This document shows, in pieces, positions 1-10,035 of a DNA stretch of 64,000 nt. The DNA is from Tritrichomonas musculus (Eukaryota; Parabasalia; Tritrichomonadida; Tritrichomonadidae): NCBI GenBank assembly GCA_039105265.1, contig JAPFFF010000013.1, positions 310,001 to 374,000 on the forward strand, in the 5' to 3' direction. The position numbers were made by a program, and so were the translations under genes. Within the stretch, counting starts at the first letter, position 1, and each line of letters starts with the position of its first letter. Under the pieces are notes generated by a model. That model was not told the DNA's origin and searched no databases. It was given only the letters and a program-made list of their open reading frames with translations.

Positions 1-1
1 A

Positions 2-2605
2 TCATGTACTATCGGTAATTACTCGACATCGAAGTTGAATATCAGTGATATCGAACAGTTATATCTCGATCTGGTTCTACCTGGACAAGAACTCGTTAAT
101 CGATTGTCTTTCACGATTGATGGTGATGAAGTTCATCGCAGTGGTACCAACGACAATGGTTACGTTGATTTGAAAGGTGCATTGGATACAGTCGATAGAA
201 TCGGTTACGTATGGAGTATGCGATCGAAGAATGACACTGGTCGTGATATCACTTTATATCTACGTCATGACTATACTGATCCGATAAATGAAGTCAACTG
301 GGATCCATCAACGAACGCGTTCGAGTATATCATCAAACAACAGTTCTATGAAGTATCACCGAATCCGAACGCAGCTACGACACTATATACTGATTTCAAT
401 ATCACATCATCGAAGATCATCACAGCTGATAATATAACAACAATGAGATCGGATTTGAATCTAGTGACGAACAACGTTGATATAGTATCATACGACGTTA
501 AAGAGGTGAAGAGTAAAGTCGATGCACTTAGTTCAGAAATGGTTGATCAACAATCGAAGACCAAGTATCTACAGAAAGAGGTTGACAATATCGATATGAA
601 AGCTAATGTTGGTATCGCGTTGGGTGTAGCTGGATGTGTTATAGGTGCTACTGGATTGGGTGTCGCTGGTAAAGCGTTGTCGTTCGCATCGAAAGGTGTT
701 GTTAATACAGTCGGTCGTGAGTTGGTGAATACTGTTACGAAGGTTAGTGATGTTGGTGCTGATGTCGTTACAGACATGGCTGGTAAGTTGGTTGATGAGT
801 TACCGGATATTGGTGCTGATATATTCTTCGGTGATATGGTTTCAGTACCAGTTAGTCGAATGATGAAATCGCGAACGGTGTTATCGAATACAGATAAACT
901 GAATAAGATAATCGAATGGTGTGATCAAGAGTACGTACCTGTTGAAGACATGACGTTCACTGATGAACTAGATGATCCATCTAAAGTTGCTATGACGTTG
1001 ACATCAACGATGGATATGTGTAAACGATTCAGACATACGATGAAACCGATGATCAAGACACTAGCACAGACTATGCAGTTATCGAGAGATGATGTCATTG
1101 ATATTGTTGGTAAGATTGATGGTATAGACAAAAATATCCAACTCGTTGCGGAAGATATTATCACTGATGGATCGATCAGAGTTAAACTCATGGTAAGAAC
1201 AATAAGTGAGTTCAATGATGTTGATTATGATGAACAGTATGTTTCGTTAACGATCACTAATGGTGTCATATCTGAATATGTTGGTACGGATACATTTCCA
1301 TCAGCTACAATGGATGAGACTGTTACACAGATCATTATATTGAATCCACAACACGTTCAAGTCACTGGTATCACGATTAAAGAGAACACATTGATCAGAC
1401 ACATGGAGTTCACTACTGATGATATAGCGTATACGTGTGATGTAGATGCATTACAAAAGAAGATAGATTCATTACATGATCAACTCGAACAGAATGATAA
1501 GTCATTGGCTACTACACTGAATGAGTTTCCGACTGTAGATGAAGTTAACACAGCGTTGGATACAGTTAAGAATGAATCTGATATCAAATATGCGTTGAAG
1601 AGTGAGATACCAACAACGATTGATCTTAGTGATTATTCAACAACGACTGAATGTGATTCTAAGTACATTCATCAAGATAGTATCATTCCGAGTACAGACA
1701 CAACTACTACTGAATTCACTGATGATGATATTCTATCAGCGTTGAACACCGTTAATCGCATCAATAACGCACAGTTCTGGTATCGATCGGGTAACGTGAT
1801 AAGACCGATTTCTGGTGATTTCGTTCGATGTATGTTCTATGCAGAGCAACTCAGGTTCACTAACGATTCAAGTAGATACGTCAACGATCTCGCGTTGAGT
1901 ACCGAAACTGTAAACAACGATACTTCACTAGCAACATCAGCGTTCGTACATAAATGTGTTGATGACGCGGTTGCTAACATTGATTTAACTGATTATGCGT
2001 TGAAGAGTGATATACCAACCAATCATGTAACTACATCAACGTTGTCATCAACTTTGAACAATTATGCGTTGAAATCAGATATACCAGCGGCGGTTGACTT
2101 GAGTGGATATGCGTTGAAGAGTGAGTTACCAAACATTGATGTTAGCAATGTCAGAGCATATGACGATCTATCATACTGTTCTACTGATAAGACATCGTTG
2201 ACGATAGGTGTTACTGGAACTTTAAAATTACCATCGATTCTCCCTTTCACGGAAGGTGCACATATTGTAGTCGATGCCGTATTTGATGATGGTACTGAAC
2301 ATCTCGACTTCATATTCAAAACCAATTCCAGTGCCAGTAATACACATACAATGATTTACAACGTGAATGGAACGGAAGCTGTAATTAGATATCAAGACTA
2401 CACGATAAACTGGAATAACAGTACTGGTGAGTTCACTATCAAAGGTTTCGTGAAACATAAAGGTTTGAACCCATCAGAATATAGAAATTTACGTGCTGAT
2501 ACCGGTGATCATCATGATTCGTTGGCGTTGAATAGCCAAATCGAACAACTATGGAGTTACATCACAGCGTTAGAAACACGATTAGCTGCACTCGAATCGA
2601 CGTAA
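2..2605 (+). CDS. Polinton fibre-like protein (5' end outside window)
   Basis: Frame is open from the window edge, so the true start is probably upstream; the first 860 or so residues seen end at a normal stop. Numbering from base 35, an N-terminal globular part carries the signature NWDPSTNAF...SPNPNAATTLYTD, shared with the P3 fibre piece at 48720. Residues about 190-215 form a Gly/Ala-rich hydrophobic segment. The second half has repeated motifs of the type YALKSEIP...DLSGYAL (near residues 525, 655, 685 and 700), the pattern seen in trimeric fibres of phages and large viruses. The end is a short heptad-like helix (QIEQLWSYITALETRLAALE). Probably a virion spike or fibre that contacts the cell surface; this role is inferred from repeat architecture. 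Confidence 0.7.
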   Translation, partial: SCTIGNYSTSKLNISDIEQLYLDLVLPGQELVNRLSFTIDGDEVHRSGTNDNGYVDLKGALDTVDRIGYVWSMRSKNDTGRDITLYLRHDYTDPINEVNWDPSTNAFEYIIKQQFYEVSPNPNAATTLYTDFNITSSKIITADNITTMRSDLNLVTNNVDIVSYDVKEVKSKVDALSSEMVDQQSKTKYLQKEVDNIDMKANVGIALGVAGCVIGATGLGVAGKALSFASKGVVNTVGRELVNTVTKVSDVGADVVTDMAGKLVDELPDIGADIFFGDMVSVPVSRMMKSRTVLSNTDKLNKIIEWCDQEYVPVEDMTFTDELDDPSKVAMTLTSTMDMCKRFRHTMKPMIKTLAQTMQLSRDDVIDIVGKIDGIDKNIQLVAEDIITDGSIRVKLMVRTISEFNDVDYDEQYVSLTITNGVISEYVGTDTFPSATMDETVTQIIILNPQHVQVTGITIKENTLIRHMEFTTDDIAYTCDVDALQKKIDSLHDQLEQNDKSLATTLNEFPTVDEVNTALDTVKNESDIKYALKSEIPTTIDLSDYSTTTECDSKYIHQDSIIPSTDTTTTEFTDDDILSALNTVNRINNAQFWYRSGNVIRPISGDFVRCMFYAEQLRFTNDSSRYVNDLALSTETVNNDTSLATSAFVHKCVDDAVANIDLTDYALKSDIPTNHVTTSTLSSTLNNYALKSDIPAAVDLSGYALKSELPNIDVSNVRAYDDLSYCSTDKTSLTIGVTGTLKLPSILPFTEGAHIVVDAVFDDGTEHLDFIFKTNSSASNTHTMIYNVNGTEAVIRYQDYTINWNNSTGEFTIKGFVKHKGLNPSEYRNLRADTGDHHDSLALNSQIEQLWSYITALETRLAALEST

Positions 2606-2661
2606 ACCAAAAATAGATGAATCGTTATTTTTGAACTCATCCGCCACCGATTCGCTGTCGC

Positions 2662-3204
2662 TCATACGACTACGTACTTCAGACATAAGTGATATACATT
2701 GACGAGATCGTTGAACTCTTTGTTATAGACTTGTTTGAAGTCAGTGACTATCTCACCAGACTCAGTAACGATCTTAATAGCATCGATCTTCTGTATTGGT
2801 GATACTTTCGCGACACAACATCCAGGATTATCATCAGTGTATATCTCAACATCACCACCTGTAACTGATTTGATGATTGATGCTAGATCTTGTTGTGGAA
2901 CGATGATAGTATGTTTACTGATGAGATTACTGATCAGAGCTTTGTCTTGATCGAGTAGTATCTTCGCGTATGTTTCTAGAATGAGTGATCGGACATCGTG
3001 ATTGACGACTGGTTCATCTGGTTGAACAGTTAATTCACGAGTGATGACTATATCTTCTTTACCATCATCACGTTTATTGATGAAGATGTTGTTATTAATA
3101 TTGTTATTGGATTGTGATGCTGATGTCGGTTCGAGTGAAACATTTGCATTGACTCCATTGTTGAGTGACCTCTTCTTAATCATTTCATTGATTTTAAAAT
3201 ACAT
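2662..3204 (-). CDS. Conserved-size Polinton protein of unknown function
   Basis: 180 residues, converging on the fibre gene with a 57-base gap. The N-terminal 55 residues are low-complexity (Asn/Ser-rich, with a run of NNNINNNIFINK), the rest is a mixed alpha/beta-looking domain with several valine-rich strands and a hydrophobic C-terminus (HLCLKYVVV). I recognise no family. Position between capsid and fibre genes suggests a minor virion or fibre-attachment protein, which is inference only. Confidence 0.55.
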   Translation of the reverse strand: MYFKINEMIKKRSLNNGVNANVSLEPTSASQSNNNINNNIFINKRDDGKEDIVITRELTVQPDEPVVNHDVRSLILETYAKILLDQDKALISNLISKHTIIVPQQDLASIIKSVTGGDVEIYTDDNPGCCVAKVSPIQKIDAIKIVTESGEIVTDFKQVYNKEFNDLVNVYHLCLKYVVV

Positions 3205-3216
3205 GGAATCCGTTGA

Positions 3217-3405
3217 TCAATACGAGTTAACATCATCTTTATAGAGTATCAACTGTTTAGCATTGACGCATCTACATGACTGATCAACCGCTACTAGATT
3301 CTCTTTATGATGAGTTGCTGGATGACGATATTCGGGTTTCGTTATTGGTGGAGTCGGAGTCGTGTGTTGTTTATGAGACATTACTTGAACTGATTTACCG
3401 GACAT
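3217..3405 (-). CDS. Small Polinton protein, unknown
   Basis: 62 residues, basic and polar, with HKQHTTPTPPITKPEY in the first half and two cysteines in the second half. It lies between the capsid gene and the 180-residue gene in the same direction with gaps of 12 and 64 bases, and its ATG is preceded by the TTAAATG-like context typical of this element's genes. No family recognised. Confidence 0.45.
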   Translation of the reverse strand: MSGKSVQVMSHKQHTTPTPPITKPEYRHPATHHKENLVAVDQSCRCVNAKQLILYKDDVNSY

Positions 3406-3469
3406 TTAATGAAAAATAAACAAACCATTCGATTTAGATGAATCAATCATAACTAGTTCTATGAAATAC

Positions 3470-5056
3470 TTATCTACTAGTCACATCGTATTGTCCGATT
3501 TCAATAACGGGCGGGAGACCATTTGGTTGAACATGAATGGATATGACAGTATCTTGTAACAATGCCATAATAGGAGGTGGTTTTGGTTTGGTTGCAGCGT
3601 AATAACTATCTTCTGGAAGATCACAAACGATTTCATAAGTGATTGGAGTGTTACTGGTTTGACCTTGTTGGAATGTGTTATCGGTTTCAGTTGGAAGTCC
3701 GATAAAGAATGAAGTAATATCGTAACTAAAGTGTCTACGTGGTACAACAGGATCTTCATCTTCAGTTTTGACATACATCAATGATTGAACCACCTCTTTG
3801 TTGAACCCTGTTTGTTCACCGTTAACGTTCATAGCGTTCTGACATAATTCGATGAACATTGGATCAGTACCATCAGTCGCAAATGGAATAGTTGGAACGA
3901 CACCATAACCACCACATCGTAACTGGAAGTTCGTAAACTTAGGGTTCTTGAATACAGTGTGATGAGTTGATTCTAATGGGAATAAGAAGAAGATTGAATC
4001 GACAAATCTTGGAGTAATGGTTTGAGTGGTTGATCCATGACCGACATTGAGACTCTTACTCATAGTCGTGAATGTCAATATCTGAGTTGGAAAGATGAGT
4101 TCTTGTTGAGTGTATCGTTGAACGAGTGATTGATATATATCATTATCGATACCAAAGTTGGGGATGACACTATACGCTTTATCGGTTTCGTAATTACGTT
4201 CGACTGTGATTCTACGAGCTGCAGATTTTAGTCTTGGTGATTCATAATCAGTAATCATAAACGCTGGATCACCAATTTGAACAAATTCAGATGTAATTGG
4301 TTCCATTTGAAACTCTTTATAGATACCAATATCAGCAATCAACTCTTTAGATGGAGCAACTGGACACCAAACCAAACCCTGTACACCGAACATTACTTTG
4401 AGTTCGAATTTACCAGCGAATGCAGGTAGATACTTGATGTTACTTAATGGTAAGAATCGTCGTAAATCGATCTTCAATGGTATTTCAACTTTATACCCGC
4501 TATGTTCTGTATCAAGTGGTACAAACGCACCGCAATGAGCTAAATCGAATTTACGATTATATATATCTTTATGACGAACTTTAGAGTAGATATCAGATCG
4601 TTTTGAAGCTTCATTAGCACCACATGCTGTTAAGAATGACTCTTCTGGACCAAAGTTTTGAGTGTATATGGAGATACCATTAGAGAGGATCTCATATTTT
4701 TCGACTGAATCCATAGCGTCTTTGAATCCAACCCATAATGTGTTAAATTTATGATCATTTATATCTGTTAGTGGATTATTAATTGGGTCATTCATGTTTA
4801 TCGTAATCTTCATCTGCGCTTTGATGAATCCGTTATAGATATCAGCTGTGTTATCACATGTCGGACTGATAATGAATGTCGTGAATGATCCAGCATGAAT
4901 AGGTGCTGATGGACTATATGAAGCTTGCGCATCGATAACGTACTTCTTGTTAGTGTCTGACATGGCTATAGCATTATCGACTATATCGAAATAACTAGCC
5001 ACTTGAGTATTTACTTCAGCTGATGTCTTGTGAAAGACTTCGTTGTTGAATGTCAT
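3470..5056 (-). CDS. Polinton major capsid protein
   Basis: 528 residues, matching the size of double jelly-roll major capsid proteins of Polintons. It is clearly homologous to the 560-residue protein at 37640-39322: both start with a KTSAEV.TQ(V/I)ASYFD(I/V)VDN block and share ADIYNGFI, a GFKDA...EKYEI block, (I/L)KIDLRRFLPL.NIKYLPAFAGK and a GLPTETD..(F/Y)QQG motif near the C-terminus. Assignment as capsid rests on this size, the beta-rich composition and the place next to ATPase and integrase genes. The frame is open throughout. It would assemble trimeric capsomers packed by the neighbouring ATPase. Confidence 0.75.
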   Translation of the reverse strand: MTFNNEVFHKTSAEVNTQVASYFDIVDNAIAMSDTNKKYVIDAQASYSPSAPIHAGSFTTFIISPTCDNTADIYNGFIKAQMKITINMNDPINNPLTDINDHKFNTLWVGFKDAMDSVEKYEILSNGISIYTQNFGPEESFLTACGANEASKRSDIYSKVRHKDIYNRKFDLAHCGAFVPLDTEHSGYKVEIPLKIDLRRFLPLSNIKYLPAFAGKFELKVMFGVQGLVWCPVAPSKELIADIGIYKEFQMEPITSEFVQIGDPAFMITDYESPRLKSAARRITVERNYETDKAYSVIPNFGIDNDIYQSLVQRYTQQELIFPTQILTFTTMSKSLNVGHGSTTQTITPRFVDSIFFLFPLESTHHTVFKNPKFTNFQLRCGGYGVVPTIPFATDGTDPMFIELCQNAMNVNGEQTGFNKEVVQSLMYVKTEDEDPVVPRRHFSYDITSFFIGLPTETDNTFQQGQTSNTPITYEIVCDLPEDSYYAATKPKPPPIMALLQDTVISIHVQPNGLPPVIEIGQYDVTSR

Positions 5057-5101
5057 TTACTTGACAGAAAAATATGATGGTTTAAGTCGACGGATTCATA
5101 C

Positions 5102-5716
5102 TTAGCGTCGTATACGTGATCGAAATATGGGTTGTTCAATGACTGGTTCAGGTTCAACTGGTTGTGGTTGTGGTTCAACTGGTTTCGATTGTGATTCTGG
5201 TTGAGGTTCATTAACAACAGGTTCGGATTCAACTGACTCTGGAAACATATCCGGTATATATCGACTACGAATACGCGATTTCGATAACTCTTTGTTGACG
5301 ACATGTTTGATATACTGTTTCTGCTCTTTCTTGAATCTATCATTGCGGATCTCTTCACCGAGATTACGTAACTGTTCGAGTATTTCGAGATTAATTGTTG
5401 AATCTGGTGTAGTTGATGGAATCGTACTACTAGATGTTCGCGGTCTACGTTGTTTGATTACAGGTGGTGGTGGTGATTCAGTTTCAGACTCGACATCGTT
5501 AGTAACATCGACAGACTGTTTATCAACATCTACATCGACAGATTGTTTATCAACATCGTTATTGGTTTGATCTACTAATTTAGTCTCCCTCAACTTGACT
5601 ATATATTTACCTTCTTTTTTAGTCGGAAACACTTCATATTCAGGATCTTCAATCCCTTGCAACCATCGTTGAATGATTTGATTTCGTTTCACTCCACGTA
5701 CGTACTTAGAACTCAT
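5102..5716 (-). CDS. Conserved Polinton protein with charged low-complexity tail
   Basis: 204 residues. The first 45 residues (KRNQIIQRWLQGIEDPEYEV then PTKKEGKYIVK) match the start of the P4 protein at 37071 (HRWLNGRDDPDWEV, PTKTKDKYIVK). Then follow a direct repeat of SVDVD.DKQ units, a helical charged stretch (EILEQLRNLGEEIRNDRFKKEQ, also matched in P4) and a Pro/Glu/Gln-rich end. It sits just downstream of the capsid gene's start side, between the 67-residue gene and the capsid gene. Possibly a scaffold or minor virion protein; function unknown. Confidence 0.6.
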   Translation of the reverse strand: MSSKYVRGVKRNQIIQRWLQGIEDPEYEVFPTKKEGKYIVKLRETKLVDQTNNDVDKQSVDVDVDKQSVDVTNDVESETESPPPPVIKQRRPRTSSSTIPSTTPDSTINLEILEQLRNLGEEIRNDRFKKEQKQYIKHVVNKELSKSRIRSRYIPDMFPESVESEPVVNEPQPESQSKPVEPQPQPVEPEPVIEQPIFRSRIRR

Positions 5717-5750
5717 TTGATTTTAACAAAAATATCATCACTGACAATAC

Positions 5751-5954
5751 TCACTTACGTTTGTTTTTACGAGTTTTGGATTTGCGTTTACTGGTTTTGA
5801 TATATGGTACGGTTACGTCATGAGTATTAGTGTTATCGTGATATCGTGTTGGTAATGATCGCGGTCTAGTGACTTCGTTATACATAGTACCAGGTCCAGA
5901 TACGATAACAGAATTACTCGATCTATATGCATTTGTTCGATCTCTGCCACTCAT
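5751..5954 (-). CDS. Small basic Polinton protein
   Basis: 67 residues ending in a strongly basic tail (KTSKRKSKTRKNKRK). The first half (MYNEVTRPRSLPTRYHDNTNTHDVTV) resembles the longer P4 protein at 39350 (MYNEATMKNKDIEFQHF...NTNTYTVTF). The basic tail recalls DNA-condensing core proteins of adeno-like viruses, but this comparison is only compositional. In P4 the homologue lies after the capsid gene, whereas here it lies before it. Confidence 0.55.
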   Translation of the reverse strand: MSGRDRTNAYRSSNSVIVSGPGTMYNEVTRPRSLPTRYHDNTNTHDVTVPYIKTSKRKSKTRKNKRK

Positions 5955-5964
5955 TTATAATCCG

Positions 5965-6369
5965 TTAAATCCCCCGAAATGGAACGAATTTATGAGGTTT
6001 CTTTCGTGAATCAGCTGCAGCTTGTGCTGTTGATGATCCACCTTGTTTTAATTCACCACGTGCGAACTGTTCACTGATCTTCACGAGCTTGTCTTTGACC
6101 GACCCCTTTGGCATGTGACTGAATATGTTTGCACCTGCTGATGTAATAGCACCTAACGTTGGATTGAATGCGGTAGCGAATGGTGTTATCGCATGTAACA
6201 TAGTACCGATAGCTTTCGGATTATTCATAGCGAAGTTTTTAGCACCGATCAACCCCTTTTTGGTCGCATTCCATACTCTATGTGCGACGTTTTTGGCACC
6301 GATGAGCCCCTGATGGACATCACTTTTAAGTCTATTCCAACCACTTGTAATGAAACTCTTGAATCCCAT
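5965..6369 (-). CDS. Minor capsid-like amphipathic protein
   Basis: 134 residues with a repeated unit near the N-terminus (GLIGAKNVAHRVWNATKKGLIGAKNFAMNN is a double GLIGAKN motif, given here as its positions 23-52) followed by a hydrophobic Ala/Gly-rich stretch. Proteins of this kind at this position in P4 (36604) and P5 (42575) have the same layout, and amphipathic minor capsid proteins such as adenovirus protein VI are the known analogue. Membrane-active or capsid-lining role is inferred. Confidence 0.5.
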   Translation of the reverse strand: MGFKSFITSGWNRLKSDVHQGLIGAKNVAHRVWNATKKGLIGAKNFAMNNPKAIGTMLHAITPFATAFNPTLGAITSAGANIFSHMPKGSVKDKLVKISEQFARGELKQGGSSTAQAAADSRKKPHKFVPFRGI

Positions 6370-6397
6370 GATTTATTAATCATAAAAACAAACCAAT

Positions 6398-7249
6398 TTA
6401 TTGTTCAAAGTGTGATTCGTTGGCGGTGATATTGATGATAAACCGATCATGTTGACCCTTATGATTTAGATATTCGATTGTCGTTGACTTGGTATCGAGA
6501 TTGTTTGGAGTCTGTTGTAACATCGATGTGAAATCTTCTTTACTGAAACCGCTATAGCATATGATATCAGTGGCCAATCGTTTAACATTCAGATGAACGA
6601 ATCGTAATGTTTGAACAGCTATGATACAAGTCAGATTGAAGTGTCTCGTTTTCGTTAGTAACCGACAGAGTTCACTGTTACCGTTCTTCAGTAATGGGGA
6701 TCCAGCAGCGTCATCTAATACGAGTAACGTGTTGAACGGATACGATGCGGTCTGATATTGAACTAACTTGGATGCTATATATGCTATTCGATCTTCGATT
6801 TCCATTAACGAGTGTTTCTAGATGATTCTAGCCATTTCTTCATTAGTTTCAACCATTTTGGATAGCACATGTTTGACCATCGCATAGTATTTGAGTTTAC
6901 GTCGTAGATGTCGTTTAAGATATGGAAGTAAATTCTCTTCTTTGATGTAATCGATAGGGGTCTTCACATTCTTGGATAGTACTTCAGCTGTTTTATCGAA
7001 TTTACCAGACGTGGAACAGAATATGATCTTACTATAATATGGTTTCGTGAATAGTCGTTCAGTTATCATGATGTGTCGCCAGATCCAAAACGATTTACCA
7101 GCTCCCATCTTACCGATTAGAAAGTAGATACCGTTTGACGAGAATGGATATTCAGGAGCGAGTGGTTTAATCAACGCCATTTCAATATCTCGTTGATTCT
7201 TACGTAATGTGTCTTCGATTAGATCTTCAACTTTCTTGATTTGAGTCAT
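6398..7249 (-). pseudogene. Polinton packaging ATPase (broken, about one break)
   Basis: FtsK/HerA-type genome-packaging ATPase of the Polinton and PRD1-adenovirus lineage. The N-terminal part carries the Walker A motif in GIYFLIGKMGAGKSFWIWRH, and the C-terminal part carries the Walker B-type LLVLDDAAGSPLLKNGNSE and a conserved sensor-like block TRHFNLTCIIAVQTLRFVH. Both parts align with the P4 ATPase at 35722-36586. It lies between the integrase and minor capsid genes, the same order as in P4. It would pump DNA into the procapsid. It is not a single open frame. Confidence 0.8.
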
Positions 7250-7259
7250 TTATAGTAAG

Positions 7260-8333
7260 TTAAATGAACTTTCTTATTTGATCGGGGATGGTATTTTGAT
7301 TCAACCAGTATTGACGTTCCATTGTCGATAATTTAGTTGGATGACCTTCACGTAGATATTTCGATTTGATAGTATCTTTAACGGTTGAATCTTCATATGT
7401 GATCGTATATGTATCTCTCTTCTTGTTATAAGATCGAATCTCTTTAACGATACCGCGTTTACCATCTTTGATTGATGTCGCTAGTGGAACGTTATTGGAT
7501 GATTTCACGAGTTTATATCCAGGGACGGTATCTACAGATCCGTCGATAGATCGAATTAGAAACTGATTACCATCTTTGGAATCGACGATGTAAGACTCTT
7601 TAGATAGATTTGAACGACGTTTCGTTAATGGACTCTTATCAAGAACTACTCTAACTAGATCACCAGGTTTGAAATGATATGGATTTACTTGACGTTCCAT
7701 CTTATCGATATACTCTAACTCATCTTCATCTGTTATCTCATTCGGAGATTTATAATTAAGAGATCGATGTGGCATATCGTTATAGGATTCTACTAATGAT
7801 AGTATATCAGTGTTTGGTTCATTAGCTTTCATATCACGAATGGTTCTCATGAATCTGTTAATGATACCGAGTTTGTTATGATCGTTATCTGTCGTTGTTG
7901 CATATACAATATCATGTTCTCTCATGAAATCGAGTACGGATTTCGATAAGTATGATGCATCTTCATCTGATATGATAGACTTACACTCAGGTTCTGATTT
8001 GATGAACTCGGTTAATGATTTCAACACTTGTTTAGCACCTTTATTGATCATCTCATACGCATATGCTTTACGTGTGTTAACGTTAATGAACATCAAATAG
8101 TCTGGATCTCCAATAAATGTATCCATTTGAAACGCATGTTGAATCTTCGAATAGATATGCATGAACTTTGGTGGCGGAATATGTTGATCGTGAACGACTT
8201 TGTTTTGAAGATAGTCTTTAGCTTCATCATCCGTGAAACCATATCTATTAGCGATTCTCTTGAATTTCGATAATGTATTGGTCGGATACTTAGAATAAAC
8301 TTCATCAATGGTTTTGAACTTGATTCGGGACAT
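7260..8333 (-). CDS. Polinton retroviral-type integrase
   Basis: 357 residues, the usual size of Polinton integrases. The rve-type core is recognisable around residues 80-200 (DYLMFINVNTRKAYAYEM, then SIISDEDASYLSKSVLDFMR, then LGIINRFMRTIRD) and a PHRSLNYKSPNEIT segment typical of integrase cores follows. The C-terminal part has an SH3-like/chromodomain-type region (FKPGDLVRVVLDKSP...YIVDSKDGNQFLIRS). It aligns along its length with the P4 integrase at 34557. It would join the element ends to host DNA with a 6-base duplication, as known for Polintons. Gap to the ATPase gene is 10 bases. Confidence 0.85.
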   Translation of the reverse strand: MSRIKFKTIDEVYSKYPTNTLSKFKRIANRYGFTDDEAKDYLQNKVVHDQHIPPPKFMHIYSKIQHAFQMDTFIGDPDYLMFINVNTRKAYAYEMINKGAKQVLKSLTEFIKSEPECKSIISDEDASYLSKSVLDFMREHDIVYATTTDNDHNKLGIINRFMRTIRDMKANEPNTDILSLVESYNDMPHRSLNYKSPNEITDEDELEYIDKMERQVNPYHFKPGDLVRVVLDKSPLTKRRSNLSKESYIVDSKDGNQFLIRSIDGSVDTVPGYKLVKSSNNVPLATSIKDGKRGIVKEIRSYNKKRDTYTITYEDSTVKDTIKSKYLREGHPTKLSTMERQYWLNQNTIPDQIRKFI

Positions 8334-8343
8334 TTATAGTGGA

Positions 8344-9642
8344 TTAAGAGTATAGCAGTTTACGGTTTTGTAAGAACACCATGTCTATTGTGAACACAAC
8401 ATTATCGTTGATCGGTAATGGAATCTTAATCTCGTTTTTGTCGTAGAATTCAATCCAAAATGTTTCATCACTATGGTTCAACTTATAATATTTGATCGGA
8501 CAGAATGGTTCGTTAGTTCGACCAACAAGATAATGATTCGATTGAGTTGCAAATGAAGCTACAACTTCACACTCCAAATCAGTTAATATATTCTTCAATA
8601 TCTGTTCTTGATGATAATGGCATAGATTAACGATAGTGTTTTTGTATGGATTACTAAATCCCATATTGAAGAAGCTAGCTGTATACGGATCGAATTTAAC
8701 AATATTATATATTTCTTCAGTAGTCATATTTAATACATCAGGGTCATTCGGTTCTTTACCAGGTTCTACCGGAATAATATGTCCATTTTCATCCAACTGA
8801 TGTTCTAATCGAGATGGATTATACGGTCCATTATAAAACAAAGAATATGCATGATTTATACCTGATTCATAAGACTTCGTAATCATTATATCAACCGATC
8901 TAAATAAACCATAATAATCAACATCTTTAGATCGTAATTTCAATATATGTTGATTATTTTCAAACACATCTTCAACTATAATATCTTCGCTTTGTAAATA
9001 GAAAGGTAGATATTCATCAATCCATTCAGCACTTCTATATAACATCGCATTATAATCATCTTTGATCTCTTCTAATTCATCGAGTATATCATTTCGTGTA
9101 TCTGGAGTAATCTTTCTACTCTTAATCTTCTCTTTCAGATAATTATATAGATTATGATCATCAATAGCTTTTCGTATATGATTACTAATATCGATCCAAT
9201 TATCATTAGATGTTACTCTTATACGTACTGGAATTTCATATACTCTTATATTATCTTCTGATATATTATCTATAATTAGTTCATGTATCGTAGTTTCTGA
9301 TAACGTTTTACATAATTCTTCATTAGCGTGAGTGAAAAGCGTTTTTATATTATCATACACATCAGAATCATATTTTCTAACATAAATGTTAAACTTAATC
9401 CAACCAGTTCTCCATTTAACAGACATATGACGAACACCGATTATTTTTTCACCGAGATTGGATGTTCTCCATTCAGATGGATATTTAAAGCAAATTCTGT
9501 TGAAGTGTTCATCATTATCGGTATAATATTTAGTGGTTCCATAAGCAGTTTCAACTCTTAACGAATCAACTATAGAGTTATAAACCGTTTCGATTGGTAA
9601 CGGAATGTGTTCATCTTCTGTGTTATCTCTTCTATAACTCAT
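8344..9642 (-). CDS. Conserved Polinton protein, possible penton or minor capsid protein
   Basis: 432 residues, the first gene from the right end. N-terminal block PLPIETVYNS...FNRICFKYPSEWRTSNLGEKIIGVRH matches the P4 protein at 33550 (PLPIETAYF...FNRYWFNFPPEWSTANKGESIVGVRS), as does the C-terminal CPIKYYKLNHSDETFWIEFYD block. The middle is highly charged and longer than in P4. No domain recognised with certainty. A beta-rich protein always beside the integrase in both elements could be the penton, but that is a guess from context. Confidence 0.6.
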   Translation of the reverse strand: MSYRRDNTEDEHIPLPIETVYNSIVDSLRVETAYGTTKYYTDNDEHFNRICFKYPSEWRTSNLGEKIIGVRHMSVKWRTGWIKFNIYVRKYDSDVYDNIKTLFTHANEELCKTLSETTIHELIIDNISEDNIRVYEIPVRIRVTSNDNWIDISNHIRKAIDDHNLYNYLKEKIKSRKITPDTRNDILDELEEIKDDYNAMLYRSAEWIDEYLPFYLQSEDIIVEDVFENNQHILKLRSKDVDYYGLFRSVDIMITKSYESGINHAYSLFYNGPYNPSRLEHQLDENGHIIPVEPGKEPNDPDVLNMTTEEIYNIVKFDPYTASFFNMGFSNPYKNTIVNLCHYHQEQILKNILTDLECEVVASFATQSNHYLVGRTNEPFCPIKYYKLNHSDETFWIEFYDKNEIKIPLPINDNVVFTIDMVFLQNRKLLYS

Positions 9643-10035
9643 TTAAGTGAAACCAAAAATAAACATCACTTACTCTTCATCGTCAGCGAATTCATCTCAT
9701 GATTCGTCAGCGAATTCATCATTATCGACCATAAAATCGACTTGTTAACAAAAGTGGTACATTTCGTGTTAGATGTAACCCGGTAACCAACGATGTGGTT
9801 CATGAGTGATTCTGATCGTTTATAGATGGTTCATACATGTTATCGTTAGTGATTCGTATTCAATGACTCGTTAGTGAGTTCGTTTACTAAACAATACACA
9901 TGAGTTCATTTAATGTATTTCGTTAGTGATATCGTTTACAGATTAATTCGTTAGCGAGTTAGTTATTAGGTTTATCAGTTACAAATCAATATCGGTTGAA
10001 CTATAATAATAATTTCTATAGGGTGACAAAATCAA
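9643..10035. repeat. Non-coding subterminal region of P1 with short repeats
   Basis: No convincing gene. Two direct copies of TCGTCAGCGAATTCATC lie at 9681-9697 and 9705-9721 (24-base period). Four copies of CGTTAGTGA or CGTTAGCGA lie at 9844, 9869, 9921 and 9949. Such iterated subterminal motifs could bind an element protein or act as promoter or origin elements; only the repeats are observed. Confidence 0.6.

Noticed and set aside
9681-9721. Possible CRISPR-like or satellite repeats
   Set aside because: Only two 17-base copies with a 7-base spacer; a eukaryotic element context makes a CRISPR array implausible.
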